Assembly (NCBI GenBank): GCA_020137815.1 | Contig: CM035360.1 | Coordinates: forward strand, 4,852,121 to 4,916,120 | Direction of reading: 5' to 3' | Length of the DNA: 64,000 bases | DNA from: Hormiphora californensis | Taxonomy: Eukaryota; Ctenophora; Tentaculata; Cydippida; Pleurobrachiidae | Part shown: positions 1 through 13,727 of the stretch, piece by piece | Numbering within the stretch: position 1 is the stretch's first letter | Layout: each line of letters starts with the position of its first letter | The notes under the pieces: generated by a model | What the model saw: only the letters and a program-made list of their open reading frames with translations | What the model was told of the DNA's origin: nothing | Database searches by the model: none | Program-made: the position numbers and the translations under genes

Positions 1-63
1 TCGTCTTCCGTGGCGATTTTTATCAAAACGTTTTCTTTTTGGCGACTGGGTCCTGAGATCAGA

Positions 64-124
64 GATGTTTCATGTTCCTGGGAGAAGGGCATGGCAAGGG
101 ACTTCTCCCAGGAACATGAAACAT
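64..124. repeat. Perfect inverted repeat (hairpin) upstream of the ORF1-like gene
   Basis: A 24-base arm at about 64-87 (beginning gatgtttcatg) is repeated in reverse complement at about 101-124, with a short loop between them. It could be a small foldback element or a structured leader of the downstream retroelement. No target duplication could be identified, because the window starts close by. Confidence 0.7.
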
Positions 125-233
125 CTATATCCGATATCCGTTGGTTTTCCTGCTTTCATGTGGAATTAATAAAAGTTAAAACGCGAAAATTTTCAAACTT
201 TTCAACACTACTTTAAACAAATTAATTTGAGAA

Positions 234-1196
234 ATGACAACGACAGAGGAGAAGGGTGATAGCCCTATGATAAATGATGACTCAATCGCACCATGGGCTC
301 TTCATCTTTCAATGATCTTCAACCCTGCCTGCCGGAAAGAAATGGAAGCTAATCCCAACCCTCAAGATTGGGACATTGATCATGCTAAAATCAAGAGGTT
401 CAGTGACGCCCAAATCGACAATCATGATAGAATGTTAAGGAATGCGTTCAAAAACTGTAGCATTGAGGAGGTTATTAATCTGAGTAGCAGGACTATTGTT
501 AGCAGTATACGTGTTGCAAATCGGTATATGAATTCTCATCATGTCATGGAGTGTAAAGTGAAAGAAGCTGAACTGCGCATGCAGAAATGCAAGGAGGAAC
601 TTGATAAGCATCGGATCTCTGTAATTGACCTGCAGAAGAAGATTATCGCTCTACAAGACCGCCATCTCGAGTCTGCGTCCAGTTCTGTTGCTAAAATGAA
701 AGCATATTCTACCGTTTTGAGTCAAAACTGCTCTGTGATCACCCCTAAGGTAGTGAAAAATGCAGCAACCCCTCGGATCTCAGCGTCTAGCAATGCAGTG
801 GTGGAGCCTGATAGAGCTAAAAACCTCGTGGTGTTTGGTTTACCTGAGTCTACGACCCGAGTTGATTCAATCTCAGTGAAAGAACTATTCGAAGAGTTAA
901 ATGAGAAACCTGTTACTAAATCGATGAAACGAGTCGGCCAAAAACTGGATTCAAGTTCCAAAACGAGACCACTGGTTATCTCTCTGGAGAGCAGAGAATC
1001 TCTGTTAGCACTTCTTAGGAAAGCAAAACTCTTGAAACAGTCGGAAAACTTTTCATCTGTATTTTTCTCACCGGATCTAACTCCTGTTCAACAAAAGGAA
1101 CGAAAACAACTAGTAGAAACCGTAAAGAGGCTTAGACTGGAAGATCCAAATGGGAAATATTACATTCAAAACGGGATCATTAAAATGGGTTACTAA
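234..1196 (+). CDS. LINE-type ORF1-like (gag-like) protein
   Basis: The frame encodes 320 residues. A charged stretch at about residues 105-155, rich in K, E, L and Q, looks like a coiled coil. About residues 190-290 (starting AKNLVVFGLPES) resemble the RRM-like core and C-terminal region of non-LTR retrotransposon ORF1 proteins, which bind the element RNA. The ATG at 234 is the first in frame. No reverse transcriptase or endonuclease frame follows in the next kilobase, so this is an ORF1-only element, a 5'-truncated arrangement or a host gene derived from one. The family assignment rests on overall sequence character, not a unique motif. Confidence 0.5.
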   Translation: MTTTEEKGDSPMINDDSIAPWALHLSMIFNPACRKEMEANPNPQDWDIDHAKIKRFSDAQIDNHDRMLRNAFKNCSIEEVINLSSRTIVSSIRVANRYMNSHHVMECKVKEAELRMQKCKEELDKHRISVIDLQKKIIALQDRHLESASSSVAKMKAYSTVLSQNCSVITPKVVKNAATPRISASSNAVVEPDRAKNLVVFGLPESTTRVDSISVKELFEELNEKPVTKSMKRVGQKLDSSSKTRPLVISLESRESLLALLRKAKLLKQSENFSSVFFSPDLTPVQQKERKQLVETVKRLRLEDPNGKYYIQNGIIKMGY

Positions 1197-1561
1197 CTCG
1201 TTTCGTATGTTTACGTAGAACGTTCGTGTGTTTTGGTCTTATAACCACTTTAGGAAGTGTGTGTGTTCGTATAGCGTTGGCTATCAATACGGACACCGTT
1301 ATTTACACTAGAAAGTGGTATATTAAATGCATATATTACATTTACATTTACATTTACATTAGTTTCTTAAAATTGGTATCAGTACAAACGATCAGAAAAT
1401 CAAAAACACTTCCCTACATTACGCTCAGGCTCTCCAGAAAATGCACTTTCACGTCTTAACAAAAGCTATCGCGTGATGATGAAATATTGACTAATGTGTT
1501 ATGTCCCATTTGTGCCATTTGTTATACATAAATTTATTTATACCATTAATTTGATTGATAT
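1197..1561 (+). other. 3' region after the ORF1-like gene with a short hexanucleotide repeat
   Basis: No gene is visible. Positions about 1336-1360 hold four copies of a tacatt-type hexamer, which resembles the microsatellite tails of some non-LTR retrotransposons. If so, the element would end here, only about 170 bases after its ORF1 stop. Confidence 0.35.
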
Positions 1562-4349
1562 TTAATCGTCAGTAACAGCATATATCTTTGCCACATCATC
1601 CTCTGAAAAATACTCTACAGGGAAGAGATAAAACTGACTTATGACTGGCACAGAACGGCTAAAGATGTCATATCTAAATATTTTCAAAATCAATAAATGG
1701 AAGTAAAATAGAATCTTCTCTCCAGTTCCAATCAATTCAATCATTCCCTTTTTCACTTCATTAACTGAATCACGCTTGATCTCATTGACATCATCGATTG
1801 CCAAACCTGTCACTAGGTTTAATAGAATGAGATTAACTAGTATGCCGAAGGAAACCAATAGCAGCATAGTCAGGGTAAAGCTTCTCTCGGAACTGTTGAT
1901 GTCAAGATCATCATACTCGAGTCCCGTGAAAAACCGGACCCATACCCAGAAAAACGACTCACTCATAAAGCCATCGTTCACCGCGACTGCAAGCATTATT
2001 TTGAATGAAACGAGGAAAAATATCATCTGAGGAATAATCTTCATGACGGTCAAGAGAATTCGGTAAACCATGATGAAATAAATGCCAACTTTTGGGAAAT
2101 ACCTCAGAATAAGGAACATGTTGCACAGGCTAAATGCAACTGCAATGAAAGCAAACACTTTTTTAAGCCAAAGATTACCGGTAAAACTGCAGCCAACGAA
2201 GGAAACTGTACTTATATACAGAATCAGCTCGGTTACGTTGTCTGCATTATTAATGTAATAGAGAATATTTCTGGGCAACACTTTTAAACTTTTGCAAACA
2301 TTTCTTGATTTTCCTTTATCGGAATTAGACACTGTAAACAAAAAGTCAAACACTTCACCGATCAAACGTAGTATTGCCATTACCAGCAGAATCAGCTCCA
2401 GGTTGTTGACTTCATTCGCTCTAAGGAATTCTTCTTGCCACTCGACGGGGGATTCATCTGGGATCTTTGCCGTGGGATAGACTGCTACTATGAGCATCCC
2501 TAAAAACGCCAGAAAAAATGCTAGTGACAACCAAAACCAAAGTCGTCCAATTTGAGACCATTTGATGTCAATCAATTGTTTCAGCACAGGATGGACAAGA
2601 ATTCCACCAGTTTCAGAATCATCCGTTTGAGTTCCAGCAGAGTTTGCAATATGATCCAAGAATGTTGCTCCACTCTGCAGTAGTGTGCTTTGCCTGCCAC
2701 CAACCCATACGCCGCTAAACCAGAAAGTCTTTCGAAAGCTGTTCACCCTGAGATCTTCAGGCACTTTTTCGAAAGTTGTTGGACTTTCGAACAACCCGAG
2801 TGATGTGAAATCCATCTTAACAAATTTTTTCTCCGATTCAGCACAAGTTTCTTTGATTCTCACAATACTAATAGATGCATCGAGAAACCTTCTCAGACTG
2901 CGGGGAAGATGTTTTGATGCTACATCCGGAGACACAAGCTTCAGGATGCACTGCCAAGATTTAAGTTCGTGGACTTCATCAAGTTTTGTTAACTTGTGCA
3001 GGTCAACAAGTAGGACGATCCAGTAATCCACCGACGCCAATCTCAACACATTTGTCAAGGCAGAGGGTGCCATCTTCAAGAGTTACACAGAGGTATTGGA
3101 CGAACTCGTGACAATCCATTACTTTGTGGGCAGCAGTCAGGACCAACTCAACGCATCCACTAGACCCAGATGAAACTCCGACCCCGAAGGGGGTCATTCC
3201 ACTGCATTCCGCGAGCAGTAACTTTCCCAGTAACATGTCATCGAAACTCATTAAACTCAAAACCCGACTAACCACTGCCGTGTGGCCTTTTTGTGAAGCT
3301 CGATGTAACACTGTACTCTCGTTTTTGCCCCCTTCCATAAGCATATCCAGCATTAGCTCATACTCCATCACTGCAGTACATGTAGCCAGCATAATCTCCA
3401 TGGTCTCAGTTCTACCGTCCAATACAGCGCAAGCCACCATTCCCTTGGTGTACATATCATTTGCTAGAAGCACCTCACGTCGTAGATCTGGGCTGTCTTC
3501 CACTGCTGCCAGTATCAACTTCACAACTTCCGTGTGACCCAACTTTGAAGGTTGATGGAGCGGGGTCTGTATCCTGTCCGTAACTGCCAAAAGCACCTCC
3601 CGCAGTAAAGCTTCGTCGGTGGATAAGTTCAACCACACCGATGTGATTAGGATAAGTTCAACCACACCGATGTGATTGAGCTCTGAGGCACGGTGCAACG
3701 GGGTGTTCTTCGACTCATCTTTTGCCAATAGAACGTCCCTCTGTAATTCTTGGTTGCTCTCTAGGGTACTCAGAATCACTTTTACTACTTCCTTTTTGCC
3801 TTGAAGAGAAGCTCGGTGAAGTGGTGTCCGCTGATATTTGTCACCCGATAACAGAACGTCATGTAATATCCCACAGTTTGCTGCTGTGGCTATAATCTCC
3901 TGTACAACTTCTGTCTTGCCATGATGGCATGCCCAATGCAGGGCAGTGTTTCCACGATTGTTTACCGCCAGGAGGACCTCTTTGTAGTTTAGTGACCCTT
4001 CGGCGGTAGCAGCATCCAAGAGGGCCTTTACTATCCCACAGTGATTGTATAGAGCAGCAATATGCAGCGGAGTTACCTCACCGAGGTGCCTCTCTTCCTC
4101 TTGGTGATCCTCGCCAGTGTATTTGTAGTTGAAGTCACATTTGCTAAGTAGTACCTCCTCCGTTATGTCGAGAGATTTTGATCTTTCTAGTATTTTCATC
4201 AGCTGCGGAATATCGTTTTCCACGCAGAGTTTGTGTATTCGTTTCAGCTGTCCTGGTTTTCCATCTCGTTCAAGGATATCTTCTACCGTCCACTGAAGTG
4301 GCGTTGTGTTAGTTTGGTGCGTATCAAAATTGATTAAAAGAATTTGCAA
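1562..4349 (-). CDS. TRPA-like ankyrin-repeat cation channel (frame break near 3003-3079)
   Basis: Two overlapping frames make one channel. The upstream frame (4349-3003, 448 residues) has about eight ankyrin-type repeats with recurring TPLHRAS and GHTEVVKLIL-like blocks. The downstream frame (3079-1562, 505 residues) has a linker, then S1 at about residues 178-200, further hydrophobic segments, a pore-helix region around FFTGLEYDDLD, and S6 ending LLNLVTGLAIDDVNEIKRD, a TRP-box-like position. The VLKQLIDIKWSQIGRLWFW pre-S1 segment is typical of TRPA and painless-type channels. The halves differ by one reading frame where they meet. This may be a real frameshift, a sequencing error or a very short unrecognised intron. 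A 29-base direct duplication lies at 3621-3678 inside the ankyrin part. The true N terminus is uncertain. Confidence 0.75.
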
Positions 4350-6167
4350 TTTACGTTAGAGATCTCGATTGATGTTTATGTTCTATAAAAACATAAGTTG
4401 TGACATACATAATTAAATTACTTCAATATAATTACTTTATCAAGATCGCTTCCAGTCGGAGGATTTACTTCGGGTTTATCTGACTCGGTATGATCCCCAT
4501 GGGACGTCTCTGATTCCTGTAAAGAGGGCTGCTAGAGTGGGTGACACAATGATAAAGAAACCGCCACCTATGAACAGTTCGTGGTCTAGACATTGAAGAC
4601 ATTTTTGAGATTTCTGTATTGAGGGTTGCTAGATCTAGCACTCGAGTGGGTGAAAAGAAAACAACAATTGTTTGTGTTTCGTGATCCAGACAGGTCGAGA
4701 CTTACCGGGCTAGATATGAGAGGATGAACTGCCCCTAATTCCAAGTCTCCCGAATTCATCGGATTTTAAAGCTAGAAAGAAAACTGAATCAGTAGAAACG
4801 ATACTACCCTCATTTGTTTTCAGAATTATAGTAGGTTATAGGTTGGAAATGGCTTGCAGACAAAATCCACTATTAATTTCAGAGTCAAGGAAATCAAGAT
4901 CAAGCTGGAAAAAGGGGTTTATTTTTAACATATTTTAGTTTGTGTACAGTGTACACTCGTCACTCACAAGAACGAAGATGGGTTATTAAATGCTTATTAG
5001 CGCATATTTAGTGAAGCACAGTCCAAGTACAATCAAACCCGGTCTATGGCATATATGTATCTTGTCCTGCAAGAAAGAGAGAAAACAAAATTGCTCGCTA
5101 GGCAGCAGGCACTAACTTGATAGTACTATGTTTCTAATTGACATACACGGGAAAGAAATACAGCATTAACAATTGCTGTTTCTCAATTCTCTCTTTGTAT
5201 GCTGTCTGCAACGAAGTACACTTTTATTGTGTCACACAACATAAAGTATTTTGAATAAGCAAATATGCTTTTGTCTATTGGAAATGCAATATGTTGCACA
5301 AGTTCCATTTGTTTCTCTTTACACATTTGCAGATATTTCTGTCGCCATGTACTATTCTCTATCTGACGGCGCCACACCCCGTTTTTAATCTCAAAGCACG
5401 CGACAGCGTGCACTCAGATCGAGATATATAAATTACAGACTATTTATTATTATGATAGATTATTTAATTGTTAAAAAGCACTGTAAGTAGGTAGTAAGTT
5501 AAAGTAGTAACTACTAAGATCATTGTGATTTAAATGGGCAAATTGGAAAAAGCAAAGTCATATTCGTTCACTTGTGTTAATAACGTGTTTACTCAGCTTG
5601 GAAATTTGGGCCGGCGTTCGGAGGAATACTGAATAGGGCCTATCCTCTCTCTCACTCTCTATAATCTTACTCCATATCCGTCTCTGTCGCGGTGTGTTTA
5701 CATACCGCCCCAGCCGAACAGGGGCAGCAAAACATAGCCAAGGAATAATAGCAAGAACAATCGAGTAGTGGACTATAGGTATTTGTCTAGAGCTACAGAC
5801 CCAATCTGAGAACTAATAGCCGCGGGACCGAACAAACAAAGCAATGCAAAACAATCTCTGAACGAAAGGCGCGGTGTCTAAATAAAGACTATTAGGAACA
5901 TCACTCTTATCATAATATTATGCAGACTAGGAACTATAAGCTCACATTTCTCTACTCCTAGGAGCTCCTTTTATCTTTTATGGAATTGCCCGCATGGGCG
6001 CATGGCTTTTTAGACTTATATCGAGCAAAAATAGACCACACAAGAGGGTAGATCAAGACAATATTAAACACTGAACATTCTGTCCCTTTTCTTTTGTAGT
6101 ATTACATTTTGTATTTGTTTCTTTATGTTCGATCTCTTGCTCAGAACACAACGCTTATAGCTGATAT
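4350..6167. other. Intergenic region, no gene recognised
   Basis: This AT-rich spacer holds only short frames without family character; the longest is a 76-codon minus-strand frame at 5183-5413. Positions about 5640-5765 (CT-rich tract, then tgtttacatacc and a tagc-rich stretch) are repeated at about 8160-8300 ahead of the second ARF-like gene. The tandem duplication therefore included upstream, probably regulatory, DNA. Confidence 0.5.
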
Positions 6168-7303
6168 ATGGGTAGTATAGCTAGCAAGTTTTGGGGTTCA
6201 TCCAGTCACGATGAGGAACCGGACAAAAAGATCGCGATGCTTGGTTTGGATGCCGCAGGCAAGACAACCATCCTGTATCGACTGAAATTGAACGAAGTAG
6301 TAACAACTATACCAACCATTGGATTCAATGTCGAACAAGTGTCACCGTGCAAAGGTAATGTTGAAAACTTGCAACCTTGAAAAGATTTAACTTCGAATAT
6401 TTTCAAATTTTTCTGTAGAAATCAGGAACACCCGAACAGTATAGGATATCCCTTTGCTATGTTCTAACCCTCCTTTACATTTATATCTACATCTCACCGT
6501 GCAGGGACACAGTGACATAGGACCTATAAAAGGAAAAGCTCCATGACCCTGACCTGGAAAGCTAAATGTTAAAATCACGTAATCTGGTGTTTTCAGGAAT
6601 CAGTTTTGTGGTATGGGATGTCGGTGGGCAGGATAAGATTCGACCCATGTGGAGTTATTATTACAGGGACGCCAACGGAGTTGTTTTCATTGTCGATAGT
6701 CATGAGGGTAGCTACCCGGGAACAGATGACAATGATCGACTCTCTGTAAGTACTAAAGTTCTTTTCGGGAGAATGACGACTCTTGACTTTTGAGTCTTGA
6801 TAATAAGTGAATACTAAAGTAGTTTGATGCAGGAGGCAGCGGATGAGTTGCGAGGAATTGTGGAGTCAAGCGAACTCCCTCCAAACGTACCTTTTCTGAT
6901 TCTGGCAAATAAACAGGATCTACCGGATGGTTTTAGTCTCGACCAATTGGTGGAAAAACTAGATCTCCACTCAATGAAGTAAAAAAGACTAGATACTCAA
7001 TTAAAAAGTTAACGTGTACAGTTATTCAAAACGCCCGTTCTCCACTACAAGCGACACTGTTATTCGAGATCTCCTGCATACACTGCACTTTGACTTGGCA
7101 CTCACAATCTTCCCTTCAGGAATAACCAGTGGCATATACAACCCTGCTCTGCTACAACCGGCGATGGCCTCTACGAAGGCTTCGAAAAGCTTTCAGAGAT
7201 GCTGAGATGCGGACGATGTTTGAGATGTGCAAGTAAGAGTCGAACTGATGCAATCATTGATGAAAAGTCTGCTAAAGAGATTGAAAGAGAAAGAGAGTGG
7301 TGA
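6168..7303 (+). CDS. ARF-like small GTPase, copy 1 (four exons)
   Basis: Exons are 6168-6354, 6597-6745, 6833-6978 and 7120-7303, all with GT-AG introns. They join in one frame of 221 residues. MG at the start provides a glycine for N-myristoylation, as in ARF proteins that cycle on membranes. Motifs seen are P-loop GLDAAGKT (26-33), switch [12 protein letters not shown], switch [10 protein letters not shown] (69-76), NKQD (138-141) and a G5-type SATTGDG. The family is normally about 180 residues. This one has an extra linker before the P-loop and a tail of about 35 residues with CGRCLRC and a charged end (EIEREREW). The acceptor-like cgcttatag lies 7 bases before the ATG. A close paralogue follows. 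The role is inferred to be vesicle traffic or membrane recruitment; the exact ARF/ARL subfamily is unclear. Confidence 0.9.
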
Positions 7304-10151
<2,848 letters not shown>

Positions 10152-10882
10152 TTCAGATTAGAGTGGAAACTGGAAGAGAGGTACACCATGGCATGATACG
10201 CCATAGCATGGCGGCGATACATAAGTATTAATGTAAATTGAGACGGGAATACGAATTGTCGAACTGGCCATTCGACGGCAGTACCTATGACTATTTCAAA
10301 ATCTTTAATTCGTTCACGATTGGTTTAGTCGTGAGTTACTTCTATTTTTTTGCGAGTGTATGGACTTCGTGAAGCTGAGCTGGTATGATTTGTTTAGTAG
10401 TTGCTGATCATGTCCGGTTTCCTTAATAATTTATCAAAACCCCCACAAGAAATGTTATTGTTATTCAACATAGTTTTCAACACTGATTAATTTGAGCCAC
10501 TGATGATGTACATCGAAAATTATTGATTCAAAATTATTAACCCAGCGAGTCTCCATTTATCCAATTTAAACACAAGAACTCAGTCTCACAGCTGTTATCT
10601 CAATCTTGCCTTGTTCGACCCTCCCTCCCCTCAAAACATGGTTTGAACAAAACAGCAAGAATTATTTGGTCAAGAAATACATTATAGTTGTGACGTTGCA
10701 GTTCGTTTCACTTTTGCTTGTCTCAGACACCAATAAGGGCTCTTCCTCTCACTAAAATGCAACTTAAATCCGTCTCAAATACCCATTTCTAGCACACATG
10801 AACTCCCAGTTACCACTGAACTGTCTCTCGGGCCTGGCCTAGTCTCATCACTAAATTACAGCTACATTCTTGGCCAATATTA
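10152..10882. other. Intergenic spacer, nothing recognised
   Basis: This is AT-rich sequence downstream of ARF copy 2 with no coding frame of note and no clear repeat. It ends at a TTA target site next to a mini-transposon. Confidence 0.5.
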
Positions 10883-11136
10883 GGGGAAACTCTAACAGAA
10901 TGCTCGCGGGGTGGTGGCGTCCCATCACTGGTAAAACTCTAATTGAATGGAAGCGAATGATGGAAGAACGCGCGAACATGTTCGTGTCTTTGTCATCGCG
11001 CCCTACGTAAAAGCCTTTTTTTGGCAAAATTTGTGGCAAATCCTGGCGCGCACAGAGTGATGACTCTCATTATCAGTTAGATTTTTGCCAGTGATGGGAC
11101 GCCGTTGCTGCGCGGGCATTCAGTTAGAGTTTCCCC
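10883..11136. mobile_element. MITE with TTA target duplication, copy A
   Basis: The element is 254 bases and starts GGGGAAACTCTAA. It ends with the complement, and both sides are flanked by TTA (10880-10882 and 11137-11139). The subterminal tcccatcactgg/ccagtgatggga blocks are also inverted. Three-base TWA target duplications are typical of the PIF/Harbinger group; the assignment is inferred from this and the terminal repeats only. No transposase is present. A second copy lies at 11597-11886. Confidence 0.75.
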
Positions 11137-11553
11137 TTACCCACCGCCCCACCCCCACCCGCCCTCCCCCACCCGCCTCTCCCAATATAGCGGACATTGC
11201 TATACACCACACTACAGAGACAATCCTTGTGTTTTGGTGCACTAAGTCGCTTATCGCGTGTAACAACTAACAAATGTTCTTATCTGTCCCATCTGCATAG
11301 TATTCTAGAACATTTTACAGTATATTGGTGCTACATTCAGTCCTACCCCTTATCTGTGTTCAATCGTTTTTGTTTATCTTCATCTCCGATCCACTGGAAA
11401 TGCATATACCTCTCATCTCATCATCAACAACATCACGGTACCAATCATCCATCAAAATTCTGTAAGTTCACCTGTCCGTATTGTCTGTTCACAGATTGTG
11501 TAAAGTTTATATTGTGAATGTAATTTACTATTCAAAACACGGTAAACATCGGG

Positions 11554-12006
11554 ATTCCAGACCCAAACTCAAGAAATTCTCAAAGGCAAAACGTCAGGGG
11601 AAACTCTAACTGAATGGCATCCCGTTGATGGGGTCCCATCGGCAGTGAGGCTCTGACTGATGGTGGACCGCAGTGGTGGTTCTTTCTCTGTATTCTCTCT
11701 GTATGCAGTACATCTATGTACTGCCTACAGAGAGAATACAGAGAAAGAACTATAGGGCATGCCCGGGCGCGGGCGCGCACACAGAGAGAATACAGAGAAA
11801 GAACCATCGCTGTGGTCCATTGTCAGTTGGAGTTTTGCTGTTGATGGGATCCCATTGGTGGGATGCCATTCAGTTAGAGTTTCCCCTTACCTTGTTCCAG
11901 ACCAAACTAAACTCAAGACACTCTCAAAGGCAAAACGTTACCTTGATCCAGACTAAACCAAACTCAAGACTCTCTCAAAGGCAAAACGTTACCTTGTTCC
12001 AGACTC
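11554..12006. repeat. Tandem repeat of about 51 bases, interrupted by a MITE
   Basis: Units contain actcaagac, then tctcaaaggcaaaacg, then ttaccttg and ttccagac. They occur before 11594 and from 11887 to about 12006. The MITE at 11597-11886 splits one unit exactly at its TTA, so neighbouring units show the unoccupied site. Confidence 0.7.
11597..11886. mobile_element. MITE with TTA target duplication, copy B
   Basis: The element is 290 bases and has the same termini as copy A (GGGGAAACTC to GAGTTTCCCC). It is flanked by TCA on the left, which is one base from TTA, and TTA on the right. The interior holds a strong palindrome of tctgtattctctctgta-type arms at about 11690-11805. The target is a tandem-repeat unit whose intact neighbours confirm the insertion point. 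Confidence 0.75.
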
Positions 12007-12790
12007 AGAAGCTGACAGGACATAAAGCTTGCGTGAGAGTGCCCGAATACAGACCACAAACAGTTAGAATATCAGAGAAATTTTGTTTGATTTTGGTGTA
12101 ATTTTGAGCGTGATATTTTAGCTACTATCTTTCATACAGACCACAGACTTTATGACAGGTTGCAACACCGTTCTGTCGTGCGGCAGAGTTTGGTACGCTA
12201 TAACCTAGAGCCACACACACACACACACACATTATAGTTGTGGCGCGCAGTATTCTACTTTTTATGTAAAGTTGATGTCAGCACTCACAATGCGCGTCAA
12301 GCATGCTTCAACAGCTGAACAGACCGCCAAGATCATGAGCTTGGGCACGTCGTCCTTTGCAATGCTATCTGCAGTCTGTCCAGTGTCCATTCGGCCCGTT
12401 AAGTGCCTCAGGCTCGCGTAAGCTCACACCGAAGGCCCGGTGTGAGAGCTGACTGACGAGGAACATGTCATCCGACATCCATTGGTGCAGACCTGTGATT
12501 GTCGTTCGTAGGTCGTGAATCACATTGATTGCCGTCACACTACAAAGAACATCTACAAACCGAATCCCTCCACTACCATTTTGTGGAGGGCCCTCCACAA
12601 AATGGTAGTGATAATAAACAGGCATTTTTTAGGGTGAATGGAAATAAATAGAAAAAGACAATACATTCATTTAAAAACAATCGTGCAACTGCACATTATT
12701 TGATGAAATAAAAAACACAGTTTTTGGCAATAACATATCCTCTCGAGTCCCATTCCACTTTCTAGCTCTGTAACAATTCAAATCAGTAAT
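12007..12790. other. Region downstream of FANCM with CA repeat and perfect palindrome
   Basis: A short CA tract lies at about 12213-12230. A perfect 40-base palindrome with no loop occupies 12571-12610. A minus-strand frame of 86 codons (12365-12625) includes half of the palindrome and has no family character. No gene is supported here. Confidence 0.5.
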
Positions 12791-13655
12791 TCAGGACACT
12801 CCCGTGGTTTTGCAGTGCTTGATTAGTAGGGCTGTAGTAAGAGGATTCAACCCACCGATCCTTGCTATTATATCTCTCTTGCTGAAATTATACACTTTTA
12901 ACGACACTTTTTCGCATAGAATGAAACACGAATCGATCAATAAATATGTTTACAGAAATGAGTATTGAGTATAATCATTTCATCAACTATACCTGTTTAA
13001 CAGGTGTCCCAAGGAGTTAAATCCAGCAGACAGGAGTCTGACTTGTGCCAGGTTCAAACAGGAAACACAGGATAACATCTGCTCCAATATCCGCTGTTTC
13101 TCGGACAGTTTGGTAGCCCCGGGAATGGTGAGAGCTGTTGGAGCTGTGCTGCTGACAAGACCGGAGATAATAGCTGCTGTTTGTTCTGAAATAGAGTGGT
13201 CATTAGTTGTTTGGATTCTGAAATAGAGTGGTAATTAGTTGTTTGGATTCTGAAATAGAATGGTAATTAGTCGTGGATTTTGGTTCTCATATTTCTAAAA
13301 GAACGGCAAATCATTTTAGATTACAGAATTGACAGATAAAGGCCCTTCAAAGGATTTTGTCAGTTCGGCCATATTTCATAGATATCTGTGTTTCTAATCT
13401 GTAATGGCCAATTGACCCACACACCCCAGGCGTGTCCCTTTCCAATCCAGATTGATTAGTCGCTGCGCCTGAATCTACTCATGAAAATTCAAAAGTAAGA
13501 TCAGATCTGGTCCAGATGGTAGATAAAAGATACTGATCAGTACTCAGTATCAGTAGCGATCAATTAATTACTGATCCGAGCTACCGTAGCCTTCAGAACT
13601 ATCATTTGTCAACCAAGTTGGTCATCATGTCTCTCTCTCTCCTTCTCTCTATCTC

Positions 13656-13727
<72 letters not shown>

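Noticed and set aside
5183-5413. 76-codon minus-strand frame
   Set aside because: No motif or context; the length is within chance for AT-rich DNA.
12365-12625. 86-codon minus-strand frame
   Set aside because: It includes half of the perfect palindrome, has no family motif and cannot be joined to FANCM, which has a clear stop at 12791.
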